Positions 25,618 through 37,021 are shown, numbered from the stretch's first letter. The stretch: DNA of 64,000 bases from Rhizobiaceae bacterium (GCA_019635695.1 JAHBYZ010000001.1:124001-188000), one strand, 5' to 3'. Notes: generated from the letters alone by a model not told the origin. Numbers and translations are program-made.

Positions 25618-26670
25618 TCACTTGCCCGCCGCCACCTCTTCCGCATAGCGCCGCGTATCCTCGATTCGCTCCGGTGTCGGCGGATGCGTGGACAGGAAGC
25701 TGTCGGCATATCCCGAATCGCCCAACTTGGTGGCCAGCAGGTCGAAGAAGCGCGCGATGGCGAGCGGATCGCGTCCGGCGGCGTGCATCAACTGCACGGC
25801 ATACCGATCGGCATCCCTTTCCTGGTCGCGCGAATAGGACAGCGACATAAGCGCCGCCCCTTGCACCAGCACGTCCTGCGCCCCGGAGCCGATGTCGCCG
25901 CCGATCATCATGATGAGGCCGGCCACGCCGGCAGCGCGGTAGATGCGCCGCAGCGCGTGCTCGCGCTCGACATGGCCGATCTCGTGGGCGAGAACCCCGA
26001 GCACGGCCTCGCGGTCGCTGCCGGCGAGCGCCACCAACTCGTCGGTCAGCACCAGCGTGCCGTCGGGCAGGGCGAAGGCGTTGGGGCCGACCGCTCCGCC
26101 GCCGCGGAAGTTGAGCACATAGCCGGCCGCGCCGCGCGGCGCGATCTCGGCAAGTCTGCCGAACTCCGCCGCAATTGCCGCCTGGTCCTGTTGTGACAGC
26201 TTTGTCGGTTCGAGCAGCGTCTGATCGAGCGAGATCATCACAGACTGGCTGAGCAGCTTGGGCACCACCGGCGGCGTCAGCAGGATCGCGGCCTCGACCA
26301 GCAACGGCACGGCGTAGCGGTAGATGGCAAAGGAAAGCGCGACCACCGCGATGACGAACAGCGCAAGGCGGGGGCGAAAGCGCTCGAGCTCGTGCACGAC
26401 GCCGGGGCGGCGTTTCAGCGCCTTGAGCGCCTTGTCGACGCCGTCATTGTCGGGCGTCTCGAAAACACTGCCGTCGAGAAATGTCAGTCGGCGCACGATC
26501 CCGCCGATTCGGTCGGAAACCTCGATCTTCAGGCCCGGCGTCGCTGACAGCGGTTTGCCGTCTACATCGCGCGCCTGCACGATGCCTTCCTCGCCGACAT
26601 GCAGGCTGGCCGCCACGGCGCGGCTCGACGCCGGCGGGTGCCAGATGCCGACGATCGGGTCAGAAACCAA
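25618..26670 (-). CDS. M48-family metallopeptidase, membrane-anchored
   Basis: This protein of 350 residues has an N-terminal ~100-residue cytosolic part, one hydrophobic segment (RLALFVIAVVALSFAIYRYAV), and a C-terminal M48 domain. The zinc-binding motif HEIGH lies in VLGVLAHEIGHVEREHALRR, and the third ligand region is SRDQERDADRYAVQLM. The family acts in membrane or envelope protein quality control (HtpX/BepA-like). It starts with TTG at 26670 inside the end of the YjgN-family gene, an 11-bp overlap that implies coupled translation; a GAGGG lies upstream at suitable distance. Confidence 0.9.
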   Translation of the reverse strand: MVSDPIVGIWHPPASSRAVAASLHVGEEGIVQARDVDGKPLSATPGLKIEVSDRIGGIVRRLTFLDGSVFETPDNDGVDKALKALKRRPGVVHELERFRPRLALFVIAVVALSFAIYRYAVPLLVEAAILLTPPVVPKLLSQSVMISLDQTLLEPTKLSQQDQAAIAAEFGRLAEIAPRGAAGYVLNFRGGGAVGPNAFALPDGTLVLTDELVALAGSDREAVLGVLAHEIGHVEREHALRRIYRAAGVAGLIMMIGGDIGSGAQDVLVQGAALMSLSYSRDQERDADRYAVQLMHAAGRDPLAIARFFDLLATKLGDSGYADSFLSTHPPTPERIEDTRRYAEEVAAGK

Positions 26671-27760
26671 AGTCCAGGCCCTCGACGTCCATGTATTCAG
26701 CGCCCACGACGCCTGTCGTGTCCTTCACGGTGCTCAGATAGTCGTCCAGCGATCCGGCGGAATAAAGGACGGTCGCGGTCGCCAGGTAACGCGCCATGCG
26801 CACCGCCGCCCAGGGCCGCGCCAGCCCCAGCGTGAACACCGTGGCGAAGAAGTTGGAGATGGCGATCCAGGCGAAGCGCCACCGGCTGATGCGCGAGGCG
26901 AGCAGGTGCCTGCCGTCGATGACCGTCTCGTTGAACGCGATGTTGCGCGTGCCGGCGCGATAGAGCATGCCGACCAGAACATAGAGCAGGAAGAAGGGCA
27001 GGAACGCTGTGTAGACGGCGGTGAGGATGCCGAACAGTCCGACGTCCGACGACAGCTGCTGGTCGAAATCCAGCTCCAGGCCGGACGCCAGGATGAACAC
27101 GCCCGCGGCTGCTGCCAGCAGCGCCATGACGCCGACGATGAGCACCGCGGCCGGCATGATCAACTGGCCATAGAGCTTCTCCAGCCTCGGGTCGCACGAG
27201 ATCGGGCGGTCGCCATATCGCAGGTTGCCGAGCGTATAGTTCCACGCCCATTGCGAGGCGATGGGCGCCAGCAGGCCAAGCGACCCCCAGGTCAGCATGC
27301 CGCCGAGCAGATAGGCGAGGAAGGCGCCCCAGTAGCCGCCGCTGAAGTCGAAGCGCACGTTGCGGTAGCTGGTCATGCGCGCCGAGAAGCGCAGGCCGCG
27401 CATGACGAACCACGGCACGGCGAACAGGAAGGCCACACCGATCAGTCCGCCCACCAGCGGCACGAACTGGACGGCAGCGTTGTAGACGAGCAGCACGACG
27501 AGAACGATCAGCCGCCCGATCAGGATGCGCACTGGCCTTGCATGGTAGTCGAAGCTGCCGCCGGCCAGCCGCGTGTTGCCGTAGAAATAGCGATTGCGCC
27601 GCACCTTTGCCCAGGCGGAATAGATGCCGAGCGTCAGGATGGTCAGCAACACGTTGACGATCCAGATGCCGAAGTACTCGCGGCCCGTTCCGGTGAAGGT
27701 GAACGGTTCGCGCCGCATCGACGGGGCAGGGCGTGTTTCGGCGGAGGCGGTGTCGTTCAT
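26660..27760 (-). CDS. YjgN-family (DUF898) membrane protein
   Basis: This protein of 366 residues has several hydrophobic helices and the YjgN repeats: [45 protein letters not shown] near the N-terminus and a second copy near the C-terminus ([38 protein letters not shown]). The function of the family is not established. The ATG at 27760 begins [10 protein letters not shown]; an upstream start at 27805 is less likely because of the usual N-terminal length. It forms an operon with the M48 peptidase and is divergent from guaB, 209 bp away. Confidence 0.88.
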   Translation of the reverse strand: MNDTASAETRPAPSMRREPFTFTGTGREYFGIWIVNVLLTILTLGIYSAWAKVRRNRYFYGNTRLAGGSFDYHARPVRILIGRLIVLVVLLVYNAAVQFVPLVGGLIGVAFLFAVPWFVMRGLRFSARMTSYRNVRFDFSGGYWGAFLAYLLGGMLTWGSLGLLAPIASQWAWNYTLGNLRYGDRPISCDPRLEKLYGQLIMPAAVLIVGVMALLAAAAGVFILASGLELDFDQQLSSDVGLFGILTAVYTAFLPFFLLYVLVGMLYRAGTRNIAFNETVIDGRHLLASRISRWRFAWIAISNFFATVFTLGLARPWAAVRMARYLATATVLYSAGSLDDYLSTVKDTTGVVGAEYMDVEGLDFGF

Positions 27761-27969
27761 CGGTGGCTCGCGGTGTGCGTGCCGATCATGCCGCAGATCA
27801 GCCACCGCCCGCCAGACCGTTCAGCCGTCGAGCGGGAAAAACGCCACATCTGGCGCATTCCCTTGCCGCAATATCCGTGTTACCAGCCGCCGCCAATCCT
27901 GAACGGGACGAACGACTCGCCGCGGCAATCCGTGCCGGCGGAAGCCGGTCCATTTTAGTCGAGGTTGGC

Positions 27970-29472
27970 ATGGCAAGGATCATCGAGACGATCACCGGCG
28001 CGGAGGCACTGACCTTCGACGACGTCCTGCTTCAGCCGGGCCACTCCACGGTGATGCCCGGCCAGACCAACGTGGCGACGCGGATCGCCGGAGACATCGA
28101 TCTCAACGTTCCCATCCTCTCGGCGGCCATGGACACGGTCACCGAGGCGCGCCTCGCCATCGCCATGGCCCAGGCCGGCGGCATCGGCGTCGTCCACCGC
28201 AACTTCACTCCTGAAGAGCAGGCCGAGCAGGTCCGCCAGGTCAAGAAGTTCGAGAGCGGCATGGTGGTGAACCCCGTCACCATCGGCCCCGAGGCGACGC
28301 TGGCCGACGCGCAGGCGCTGATGCGGCGGTTCGGCATCTCCGGCATCCCGGTCGTGGCCAATGGCGGGCTCGGCGGCCATACGCAGGGCAAGCTGGTCGG
28401 AATCCTCACCAACCGCGATGTGCGCTTCGCTTCCAACCCGAACCAGCCGGTGCGCGAACTGATGACCAGCGACCGCCTCGTCACGGTGCGCGAGGAGGTG
28501 AATCAGGGCGAGGCGCGGCGGCTTCTCCATCAGCACCGCATCGAAAAGCTGCTGGTCGTCGACGCCGCCGGCAACTGCGTCGGCCTCGTAACCGTCAAGG
28601 ACATGGAGAAGGCGCAGCTGAACCCCAACGCCACGAAGGACGCGCAGGGCCGTCTGCGGGTTGCGGCGGCAACGACCGTCGGCGACGACGGCTTCGAGCG
28701 CGCCGAGCGGCTGATCGACGCCGGCGTCGACCTTCTGGTGATCGACACCGCCCACGGCCACTCGCAGCGCGTGCTGGACGCCGTGAAGCGGGCCAAGATG
28801 CTGTCCAACTCGGTGCGCATCATCGCCGGCAACGTGGCGACGGCCGACGGCACGAAAGCGCTGATCGATGCTGGCGCGGACGCCGTCAAGATCGGCATCG
28901 GGCCGGGCTCCATCTGCACCACGCGCGTGGTCGCCGGCGTCGGCGTGCCGCAGCTCTCGGCGATCATGGCTTCGGCCGCGGAAGCCGAAAAACAGGGCGT
29001 CGGCGTCATCGCCGACGGCGGCATCAAGTTTTCCGGCGACCTCGCCAAGGCGCTCGCGGCGGGGGCTCGCGCGGCGATGATCGGCTCGCTGCTCGCAGGC
29101 ACCGACGAGAGCCCGGGCGAGGTCTACCTGCACCAGGGCCGGTCCTACAAAGCCTATCGCGGCATGGGTTCCGTCGGCGCCATGGCGCGCGGCTCGGCCG
29201 ACCGCTACTTCCAGGCCGAGGTGCGCGACACGCTGAAGCTGGTGCCCGAGGGCATAGAAGGTCAGGTGCCGTACAAGGGGCCGGTGGCCGGCGTCCTGCA
29301 TCAGCTCGCCGGCGGCCTGAAGGCGGCGATGGGCTATGTCGGCGCGGCCGACCTCGCCGAGTTCCGCGAGCGGGCCACCTTCGTCAGGATCTCTTCGGCG
29401 GGCCTGCGCGAGAGCCACGTCCACGACGTCACCATCACCCGCGAAAGCCCGAACTACCCAGGAATGATCTAG
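27970..29472 (+). CDS. guaB: Inosine-5'-monophosphate dehydrogenase
   Basis: This protein of 500 residues, the standard length, oxidises IMP to XMP with NAD, the first committed step to GMP. It starts with the TIM barrel ([21 protein letters not shown]), has two CBS domains inserted at about 90-215 ([19 protein letters not shown] and [20 protein letters not shown]), then the catalytic Cys316 in GPGSICTTR, the GGI phosphate loop and the flap [16 protein letters not shown]. The ATG at 27970 gives the conserved N-terminus; the longer frame upstream is non-coding. guaA lies 12 kb further on the same strand. Confidence 0.97.
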   Translation: MARIIETITGAEALTFDDVLLQPGHSTVMPGQTNVATRIAGDIDLNVPILSAAMDTVTEARLAIAMAQAGGIGVVHRNFTPEEQAEQVRQVKKFESGMVVNPVTIGPEATLADAQALMRRFGISGIPVVANGGLGGHTQGKLVGILTNRDVRFASNPNQPVRELMTSDRLVTVREEVNQGEARRLLHQHRIEKLLVVDAAGNCVGLVTVKDMEKAQLNPNATKDAQGRLRVAAATTVGDDGFERAERLIDAGVDLLVIDTAHGHSQRVLDAVKRAKMLSNSVRIIAGNVATADGTKALIDAGADAVKIGIGPGSICTTRVVAGVGVPQLSAIMASAAEAEKQGVGVIADGGIKFSGDLAKALAAGARAAMIGSLLAGTDESPGEVYLHQGRSYKAYRGMGSVGAMARGSADRYFQAEVRDTLKLVPEGIEGQVPYKGPVAGVLHQLAGGLKAAMGYVGAADLAEFRERATFVRISSAGLRESHVHDVTITRESPNYPGMI

Positions 29473-29587
29473 CTTCGCGGTACGCCCGGGCCTTGACTCC
29501 GGGGCAGTTCGCGCCTGTGATCGAGCCGGTGTGTGGGTAGATGCCGACGCATTCATTGCGTCGGTTGGCCCAGGGACGGGCCTGGCG

Positions 29588-30094
29588 ATGCGTGTTCTTG
29601 CTGCCTTGATGCTGGCAATGCTGCCGGGCCTAGCGCCCGCGGCCGCGCAGGATCGCTCGCTGCATACCGCGTCCGTGGGCAGGATCGAATGGACCGGAGG
29701 CCAGCCCACAAGCGGGGTCGCCTCCGCGCGCACGTCGTCCTTCGCGGTCGCCATGCTGCAATACCGGCAGGCGGCGCTGGCGGACTGGAAGGCGGGGCCT
29801 TATCCTATCCTCGACGAGAAGGGCGCCACCAGCGGCAACAGCATGGTCTGGCTCGCCGCGGACGGCTCGCACGTCGAGAAGGTGCGGCAGGGCCTGTTCC
29901 GCCTGACCGTGCCGGAGGCGCAGACCGGCTGGTTCCGGTCCATCGATTGCCATGCGGACGAATGGCCTGCCTTCTTGTGCGCCGACGGCCGCAAGCGCAC
30001 CATGTCGGTGCCGTCGGCGACAAGGCTGGTCTTCGACGGCACCCGTTTCGACAAGCTCGAGCCGCCGGTCCCCACCGGGCTCGCGGAGCAATAG
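29588..30094 (+). CDS. Exported protein of unknown function
   Basis: This protein of 168 residues begins with a signal peptide (MRVLAALMLAMLPGLAPAAAQ), so it is periplasmic or secreted. The mature part contains one Cys pair (SIDCHADEWPAFLCADG) that could form a disulfide, and a compact mixed beta pattern. I do not recognise a family. A GTG at 29531 in the same frame would add 19 residues before the signal and is less likely. It lies 115 bp after guaB and ends 4 bp before the convergent thioredoxin-reductase-like gene. Confidence 0.7.
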   Translation: MRVLAALMLAMLPGLAPAAAQDRSLHTASVGRIEWTGGQPTSGVASARTSSFAVAMLQYRQAALADWKAGPYPILDEKGATSGNSMVWLAADGSHVEKVRQGLFRLTVPEAQTGWFRSIDCHADEWPAFLCADGRKRTMSVPSATRLVFDGTRFDKLEPPVPTGLAEQ

Positions 30095-30098
30095 CGGC

Positions 30099-31001
30099 CT
30101 ACCGCAACGTGTCGAACATCAGCGACCGGTGGGTCGCCGCGCCCGCCATCACCCCGTCCGCAACCGCGAAGGACAGATTGCCGGCCGCCCGTGCGGCGTC
30201 GCCGCAGGCCGCTATGCCGGCAACTGTGGTTTCCTTCATCTCGTTGGTGCGGATGGTCTCGCCCATCGGGCCGACATCGACCGTGCAGCCGAGCTGTGCG
30301 GCGATCGGGCTGGTCAGATGCAGTCGCGGCGCGGTGAAAAGGCCGGCCAGTTCGACATGGCGGCCGTCGGCCAGATGCACCGTAACGCCGGCGCCGTTCT
30401 CCGACACGGAGCGCACGCGCTCCGTCTCGACCGTGGCGCCGCGCGCGGCAAGCTGCTTGCGCTGATCCGCGTCGGGCTCCATGGCCGCGTTTGTGAAGAA
30501 CGTCGTGCGGCCCCAGTCGGGCAGCATGAGCGCGTGATGGACGGACAGCGGCCCGACGGCAAGCACGCCGATTTCGCCCTCGTGCAGCTCGTAGCCATGG
30601 CAATAGGGGCAGTGGAAGATGCGTTTCCCCCAGAGCGAGGCCACTCCGGGCACGTCGGGCAGTTCGTCGCGCACGCCATGCGCCAGGATCAGGCGGCGCC
30701 CCTCGATGGAACCGCCGTCTGCGACATCGGCGCGAAAGTCGTCGATGGTGCCGGATGCGGCGCTCGCCGTGCCATCGATCCACGTCACGGTCGGATATGC
30801 GAGCAGTTGCTGGCGCGCCTCCCGGGCAATTTCCTGCGGTGGCTGCCCGTCACGCGTGAGAAATCCATTCGACGTCGATGCAAACCGGTTCCGGCGATGG
30901 CCGCCGTCGATGACGGTCACCGTGCGCCGCGCCCGCGCAAGTTGCAGCGCTGCGGCCATGCCTGAATAGCTGCCGCCGATCACGATAACGTCCTGCATCA
31001 T
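30099..31001 (-). CDS. Thioredoxin reductase-like FAD/NAD(P) oxidoreductase
   Basis: This protein of 300 residues has the FAD dinucleotide fold at its N-terminus (DVIVIGGSYSGMAAALQLARA), a redox pair Cys131-Pro-Tyr-Cys134 in FHCPYCHGYELHEG, and the C-terminal FAD motif GIAACGDAARAAGNLSFAVADG. Classical thioredoxin reductase has CATC; the CPYC form occurs in low-Mr relatives that use other partners. It therefore transfers electrons from NAD(P)H to a dithiol or similar acceptor that cannot be named. The ATG at 31001 overlaps the Rrf2 gene stop (ATGA), so both belong to one operon under Rrf2 control. Confidence 0.9.
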   Translation of the reverse strand: MMQDVIVIGGSYSGMAAALQLARARRTVTVIDGGHRRNRFASTSNGFLTRDGQPPQEIAREARQQLLAYPTVTWIDGTASAASGTIDDFRADVADGGSIEGRRLILAHGVRDELPDVPGVASLWGKRIFHCPYCHGYELHEGEIGVLAVGPLSVHHALMLPDWGRTTFFTNAAMEPDADQRKQLAARGATVETERVRSVSENGAGVTVHLADGRHVELAGLFTAPRLHLTSPIAAQLGCTVDVGPMGETIRTNEMKETTVAGIAACGDAARAAGNLSFAVADGVMAGAATHRSLMFDTLR

Positions 31002-31450
31002 CTTTCCTTTGGCCATACGTGGCCGGCCTCCACCGCGCGGCGGTGGAAATCGGCGGACAGGTCGGCGAGCGTCACCTCGTCGAACCGTTCGAGGATGAGC
31101 GTCTCGGCCGACCTGAAGGTGTCGCCGAGCGCCGAATTGACCGCCCGCTCGACGAGGCATGACGGGTTTTCCGAGCGGTTGCCGGTGGCGAACAGCGCAG
31201 GAGAACCGATCGCGGCATAGACGTCGCGCATCGTCACGTCCTCCAACCGGCAATCGAGCGTCCAGCCGCCGCCATGCCCTCTTTCCGAGCGCACGAAGCC
31301 GGCCTCGCGCAGCCCGCCCATGACGCGCCGCACCTGCACGGGGTTGGCGTTCATGTGCGCGGCGAGCGCCTCGGAGGTCAGGGGTTCCCGACGTTCCGCC
31401 ATATGCAGCAGCACATGCAGGATACCGGAAAGGCGGCTGTCCAATTTCAT
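30998..31450 (-). CDS. Rrf2-family transcriptional regulator
   Basis: This protein of 150 residues has an N-terminal winged helix (DSRLSGILHVLLHMAE, then LTSEALAAHMNANPVQVRRVMGGLREAGFVRSERGHGGGWTL), typical of Rrf2 proteins. A single Cys lies in ENPSCLVERAVN; the three-cysteine cluster of IscR/NsrR is absent, so a cluster-free sensing mode is likely. The ATG at 31450 was chosen rather than 31573 because the domain begins here and a palindrome sits directly upstream. It controls, by inference, itself and the coupled thioredoxin-reductase-like gene, perhaps in response to redox or electrophile stress. The MAPEG gene is divergent. Confidence 0.92.
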   Translation of the reverse strand: MKLDSRLSGILHVLLHMAERREPLTSEALAAHMNANPVQVRRVMGGLREAGFVRSERGHGGGWTLDCRLEDVTMRDVYAAIGSPALFATGNRSENPSCLVERAVNSALGDTFRSAETLILERFDEVTLADLSADFHRRAVEAGHVWPKER

Positions 31451-31467
31451 GTAACTAATAAAGTTAC
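31451..31467. promoter_or_regulatory. Probable Rrf2 operator at regulator start
   Basis: GTAACT-AATAA-AGTTAC, 17 bp with perfect 6-bp arms, abuts the ATG of the Rrf2 gene and would cover its ribosome-binding site region. It is clearly AT-rich against the GC-rich surroundings. This shape fits Rrf2 dimers and suggests auto-repression. Confidence 0.65.
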
Positions 31468-31556
31468 GATATAGGTCGCTGTCAAGTGCCGCGTTCACAA
31501 CCAGCCTCCGATCTGGTCTAAGCGTGGCGGGCGCAAACGCCTGAGGGGAGCTTTCG

Positions 31557-31976
31557 ATGACGTCCACCGCCATCTTCTGGCCGATGATCGCCCACGTCGC
31601 GCTGGTCTATTTCGTCTATGCGCTGATGTCGCGCCGCCGCCGCGCCGCCATCGCTGCCGGCAAGGCGAAGACGCGGCAGTTCCGCGAGAACCTTCAGGAG
31701 CCCGAGGAGAGCCTTTTCGTCCGCAACAATCTGAACAACCAGTTCGAGTTGCCGACGCTCTTCTACCCGGCCTGCATCGCGCTTTACATGACTGGCGCGG
31801 CGACTCTGGTGCCCGTGGTCATCGCCTGGGTGTTCGTGGCGTCACGCTGGGCGCACACTGCGATCCACGTCACCTCGAACCGCATCCGCTACCGCCGGCC
31901 CATGTGGATCGTCGGCTATTTCGCCGTTGGCGCGCTGTGGTTCTGGCTGGCGCTGCATCTGTTGGGGCTGGTTTGA
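31557..31976 (+). CDS. MAPEG-family membrane protein
   Basis: This protein of 139 residues has four hydrophobic segments and MAPEG features: a FRENLQEPEESLFVRNNLNNQFELPTLFY-like loop after helix 1, with the family N-x-x-E-x-P pattern, and a later ASRWAHTAIHVTSNRIRYR loop. Eukaryotic relatives conjugate glutathione or handle lipid peroxides; the bacterial members are poorly characterised. It faces an Rrf2/reductase operon and lies beside oxyR, which suits an oxidative-stress role. Its 3' 135 bp are overlapped, on the other strand, by the end of oxyR. Confidence 0.87.
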   Translation: MTSTAIFWPMIAHVALVYFVYALMSRRRRAAIAAGKAKTRQFRENLQEPEESLFVRNNLNNQFELPTLFYPACIALYMTGAATLVPVVIAWVFVASRWAHTAIHVTSNRIRYRRPMWIVGYFAVGALWFWLALHLLGLV

Positions 31977-32864
31977 CGCGGTAGCGGCAACGATCTCCGC
32001 CAGCAGCCCCGCGTCGCGCTCCCGGGCGCCGTTCCTGCGCCACGCCATGCAGATCGTGCGTGACGGCATGGGATCGCCGAACGGTACGACCCGGATTTCG
32101 CGTGCAGCAAGATCGGCGCTTGCGGCCATTTCCGGGATGAGCGTCACGCCGTGGCCGTGCGCCACCATCTGCAGCAGCGTCGTGAGACTCGTGGCGCCAT
32201 AATTGGCCGTGACAGCAGGCCGCGCGCGGCCGCAGATGTCCAGCGCCTGCTCGCGCATGCAGTGGCCTTCCTCCAGCAGCATCAGCCGTTCCAGCGCCGG
32301 GCTTTCCGGCGCAACCGGTGGCTCGATGAAAGACGGGTCTTCGGGCGAAACCGCGAGAAAGAAGCGGTCGACGAAAAGCGGTTGCGTGGCCATCCGGACG
32401 TCGCTGATCGGCAGCGCCGCGATGAAGCCGTCGAGGCGTCCTGCGACGGTTTCCTCCACCAGCCGGTCGGTAACCGCTTCGCGAAGCTCCAGACGCAGCT
32501 TCGGATAGTGCGCGCGGATCGCCGGCAGCGCGCGCGGCAGAAGATAGGGCGCGACGGTGGGTATGATGCCGAGCCGGAACGGTCCCTCCAGCACGCCCTG
32601 GCCCTGCTGCGCGCCGGCCTGGATTTCGCGCAACTCGGCCAGCACCCGCTCGATGCGCGGCTTCAGCGCCTCGGCCTGCATCGTCAGCGCCACGGCGCGG
32701 CCGCCGCGTTCGAACAGCCGGCAACCGAGCCGCTGTTCCATCTCGGCAAGCTGCGACGACAGCGCCGGCTGCGTCACGCCGCACAGCTGCGCCGCACGGC
32801 CGAAATGGAGCGTCTCGGCGAGCGCAGCGAAATATTCGAGCTGGCGGACGGTAAGTCGGATCAT
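31842..32864 (-). CDS. oxyR: OxyR hydrogen-peroxide-sensing LysR-type activator
   Basis: This protein of 340 residues has a LysR winged helix at the N-terminus (VRQLEYFAALAETLHFGRAAQLCGVTQPALSSQLAEME) and a periplasmic-binding-like sensor domain. Cys202 and Cys211 in GHCMREQALDIC are nine residues apart, as the peroxide-sensing pair of OxyR (C199/C208), followed by the conserved ATSLTTLLQMVAHGHGVTLIPE-like segment. It is divergent from katG, its expected target. Family members are about 305 residues long. This one carries about 40 extra residues rich in Gln, Pro and Asp, encoded antisense to the MAPEG gene. A stop reached by frameshift in an ancestor could explain that. Confidence 0.94.
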   Translation of the reverse strand: MIRLTVRQLEYFAALAETLHFGRAAQLCGVTQPALSSQLAEMEQRLGCRLFERGGRAVALTMQAEALKPRIERVLAELREIQAGAQQGQGVLEGPFRLGIIPTVAPYLLPRALPAIRAHYPKLRLELREAVTDRLVEETVAGRLDGFIAALPISDVRMATQPLFVDRFFLAVSPEDPSFIEPPVAPESPALERLMLLEEGHCMREQALDICGRARPAVTANYGATSLTTLLQMVAHGHGVTLIPEMAASADLAAREIRVVPFGDPMPSRTICMAWRRNGARERDAGLLAEIVAATASNQPQQMQRQPEPQRANGEIADDPHGPAVADAVRGDVDRSVRPA

Positions 32865-32893
32865 AAGGCAATCTAATCGAGATCAACAGAAAT

Positions 32894-32940
32894 CGCAATT
32901 TGCGCCTATCGAAGCCAGCGGCTAGTCTGGAATCATTCCA
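32894..32940. promoter_or_regulatory. oxyR-katG divergent control sites
   Basis: Two perfect odd-centre palindromes lie in the 145-bp gap. CGCAA-T-TTGCG is at 32894-32904, 30 bp from the oxyR start and with T-N11-A character around it. TGGAAT-C-ATTCCA is at 32928-32940, 69 bp before katG. The first is the better OxyR contact by position. The second has the shape of a Fur/PerR-type box. Neither matches the E. coli OxyR consensus well. Confidence 0.5.
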
Positions 32941-32997
32941 ATCCGATGGACCTCTCGCGGCCGTGCTGCCGCGCATTTCGGTCCCCAAGGCAGGTGA

Positions 32998-35178
<2,181 letters not shown>

Positions 35179-35207
35179 TCGGGGCAGGTCGAGAGACACG
35201 TGCGAAG

Positions 35208-35234
35208 AGGCCGGACCTTGTGTCCGGCCTTTTT
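35208..35234 (+). terminator. Intrinsic terminator of katG
   Basis: The stem AGGCCGGAC/GTCCGGCCT (9 perfect pairs, 35208-35216 and 35222-35230) with loop CTTGT is followed by five T. It lies 30 bp after the katG stop and ends at the stop codon of the convergent SulP gene. This is the clearest Rho-independent terminator in the window. Confidence 0.9.
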
Positions 35235-36949
35235 CATTGCGCGGCGCTACCCCGCTTCAGCGCTCTTTCAACCCGGTCGCGCGCGTGCTGGGTGGATGTC
35301 GCGTATTTGACCAGCGGCGGGCGCACGCCGTGGGCGAAGAGCACGCGACGCACGGCCGGCCGCGCGCCGGCTACGAAGAACGCCACGCCCTTGCGCTTCG
35401 CTTTGCGAGCCGAGGTCTCCACCACGTTCGCCGCCGTCGAGTCGAGCAGCGGCACGTCCGACAGGTCGAGCACGAAGGCGGTTCGTGGGTCGGCGATGCG
35501 GTCGAGCGCTGCGCCCACTGTCGCGGCGGAGCCGAAGAAGAAGGCGCCCGACAGCTTGTAGACCACGATGTGCGGATCGGCGGCCAGCGCCGCGTCGTAA
35601 TGGCTCGGTTCGTCCGCCGCGTCGCGGGGCCCACCGAGCGCCTGCGCCTCCAGCGTCGCCTCGCGCGACATGCGCGAGATGAACAGCAGCGCGCCGAGCG
35701 CGGTGCCGACCACGATGCCTTCCGTCAGTTCGCGGAAGACGACGAGCAGGAAGGTGATGACGACCACCGCCGCGTCGCCCCACGAACTGCGCAGCAGCGC
35801 CCTGAGTGCGTGCCATTCGACCATGTTGAACGACACCACCGCCAGCACGCCGGCGAGCGAGGCCAGCGGCACGTAGGCGGCCAGCGGCGCGGCGACCAGC
35901 ATGAACACCAGCAGGAACAGCGCGTGCAGCATGCCCGACACCGGCCCATGCGCCCCCGAGCGTACATTGGTCGCCGTGCGCGCGATGGTGCCGGTGACGC
36001 AGAAGCCGCCGAACAGGGCAGCACCGAAATTCGCCGCGCCCTGTGCCACCAGTTCGCAGTTGGAGCGGTGGCGCCGGCCCGACATGCCGTCGGCGACCAC
36101 CGCCGACAGCAGGGACTCGATCGCGCCGAGTAGCGTGAACGAAAGGGCGGAGGGCAGCACCGCGAGTACCTTGTCTGGCGAAAGGTCCGGCAGGGCGGGG
36201 GCGGGCAGTGTGCGCGGGATGCCGCCGAAGGTGGAGCCGATCGTGGCGACCGGCAGCCCGAATGCCGCTGCCGCGACCGAGCCGAGCGCCACCGCGATCA
36301 GCAGGCCGGGCCATCCCGGCCGGTAGCGTTTGAGCAGCAGGATCGTTGCGATGCTGAGCGCCGCGATGGCCACGGCCGCAGGGGTAACGGTGTTCGCCGC
36401 CCGCGCCAATGTTTCGAGCTTGGGGATGAGTTCGGCCGGCGGCCTGCCGTCGGTGACGAGGCCGAACAGATCGCCGATCTGGCTGGCGAAGATGATGACC
36501 GCGATGCCGGCGGTGAAGCCGACTGTCACCGGGTAGGGGATGAATTTGACGAAGCTGCCGAGCCTCAGGAAGCCGAGCGCCGCGAGCATGACGCCCGAAA
36601 GCAGCGTCGCCAGCATCAGCCCCTCCACGCCGTGCGCCTGGACCGTGGCAGCCACCAGCACGATGAACGCGCCGGCCGGCCCGCCGATCTGGAAACGGCT
36701 GCCGCCCAGCAGCGAGACGAGGAAGCCGCCGACGATCGCCGTGTAGAGGCCGCGATCGGGCGACACGCCCGACGCGATCGCGATTGCCATCGACAGCGGC
36801 AGCGCGACGATGGCGACGGTTAGCCCGGAGACGGCGTCACGCCGCAACTCGCTCAGTCCGTACCCCTCCCGCAGCACCGTGACGAGCTTCGGTGTGTAGA
36901 GTTCGACGAAGCTTGGCTGCGGAGGGGCGGGGAGTGTGGTGGCGGTCAT
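35234..36949 (-). CDS. SulP-family anion transporter with STAS domain
   Basis: This protein of 571 residues has an N-terminal transmembrane domain with SulP signatures (SGLTVAIVALPLSMAIAIASGV, GGPAGAFIVLVAATV, YPVTVGFTAGIAVIIFASQIGDLFG) and a C-terminal STAS domain from about residue 440 (HIVVYKLSGAFFFGSAATVGAALDR, then VLDLSDVPLLDSTAANVV). It carries sulfate, bicarbonate, chloride or C4-dicarboxylate across the inner membrane; the substrate cannot be chosen from sequence. A small XRE regulator gene lies 72 bp upstream on the same strand and probably forms an operon with it. The stop codon is shared with the end of the katG terminator. Confidence 0.93.
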   Translation of the reverse strand: MTATTLPAPPQPSFVELYTPKLVTVLREGYGLSELRRDAVSGLTVAIVALPLSMAIAIASGVSPDRGLYTAIVGGFLVSLLGGSRFQIGGPAGAFIVLVAATVQAHGVEGLMLATLLSGVMLAALGFLRLGSFVKFIPYPVTVGFTAGIAVIIFASQIGDLFGLVTDGRPPAELIPKLETLARAANTVTPAAVAIAALSIATILLLKRYRPGWPGLLIAVALGSVAAAAFGLPVATIGSTFGGIPRTLPAPALPDLSPDKVLAVLPSALSFTLLGAIESLLSAVVADGMSGRRHRSNCELVAQGAANFGAALFGGFCVTGTIARTATNVRSGAHGPVSGMLHALFLLVFMLVAAPLAAYVPLASLAGVLAVVSFNMVEWHALRALLRSSWGDAAVVVITFLLVVFRELTEGIVVGTALGALLFISRMSREATLEAQALGGPRDAADEPSHYDAALAADPHIVVYKLSGAFFFGSAATVGAALDRIADPRTAFVLDLSDVPLLDSTAANVVETSARKAKRKGVAFFVAGARPAVRRVLFAHGVRPPLVKYATSTQHARDRVERALKRGSAAQ

Positions 36950-37021
36950 GGCTTTCGATCCTGCGGATGCGGCGGGATCGTCGGCTGGTGGTCGGCGGTC
37001 GCCGCGCGGGCGCTTGTTGCT

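Noticed and set aside
26324-27958. 544-residue plus-strand open frame opposite the M48 and YjgN-family genes
   Set aside because: Composition is that of an antisense shadow, and the opposite genes have clear motifs (HEIGH, YjgN repeats).
27955-29754. 599-residue minus-strand open frame opposite guaB
   Set aside because: guaB is certain; the antisense frame has no recognisable feature.
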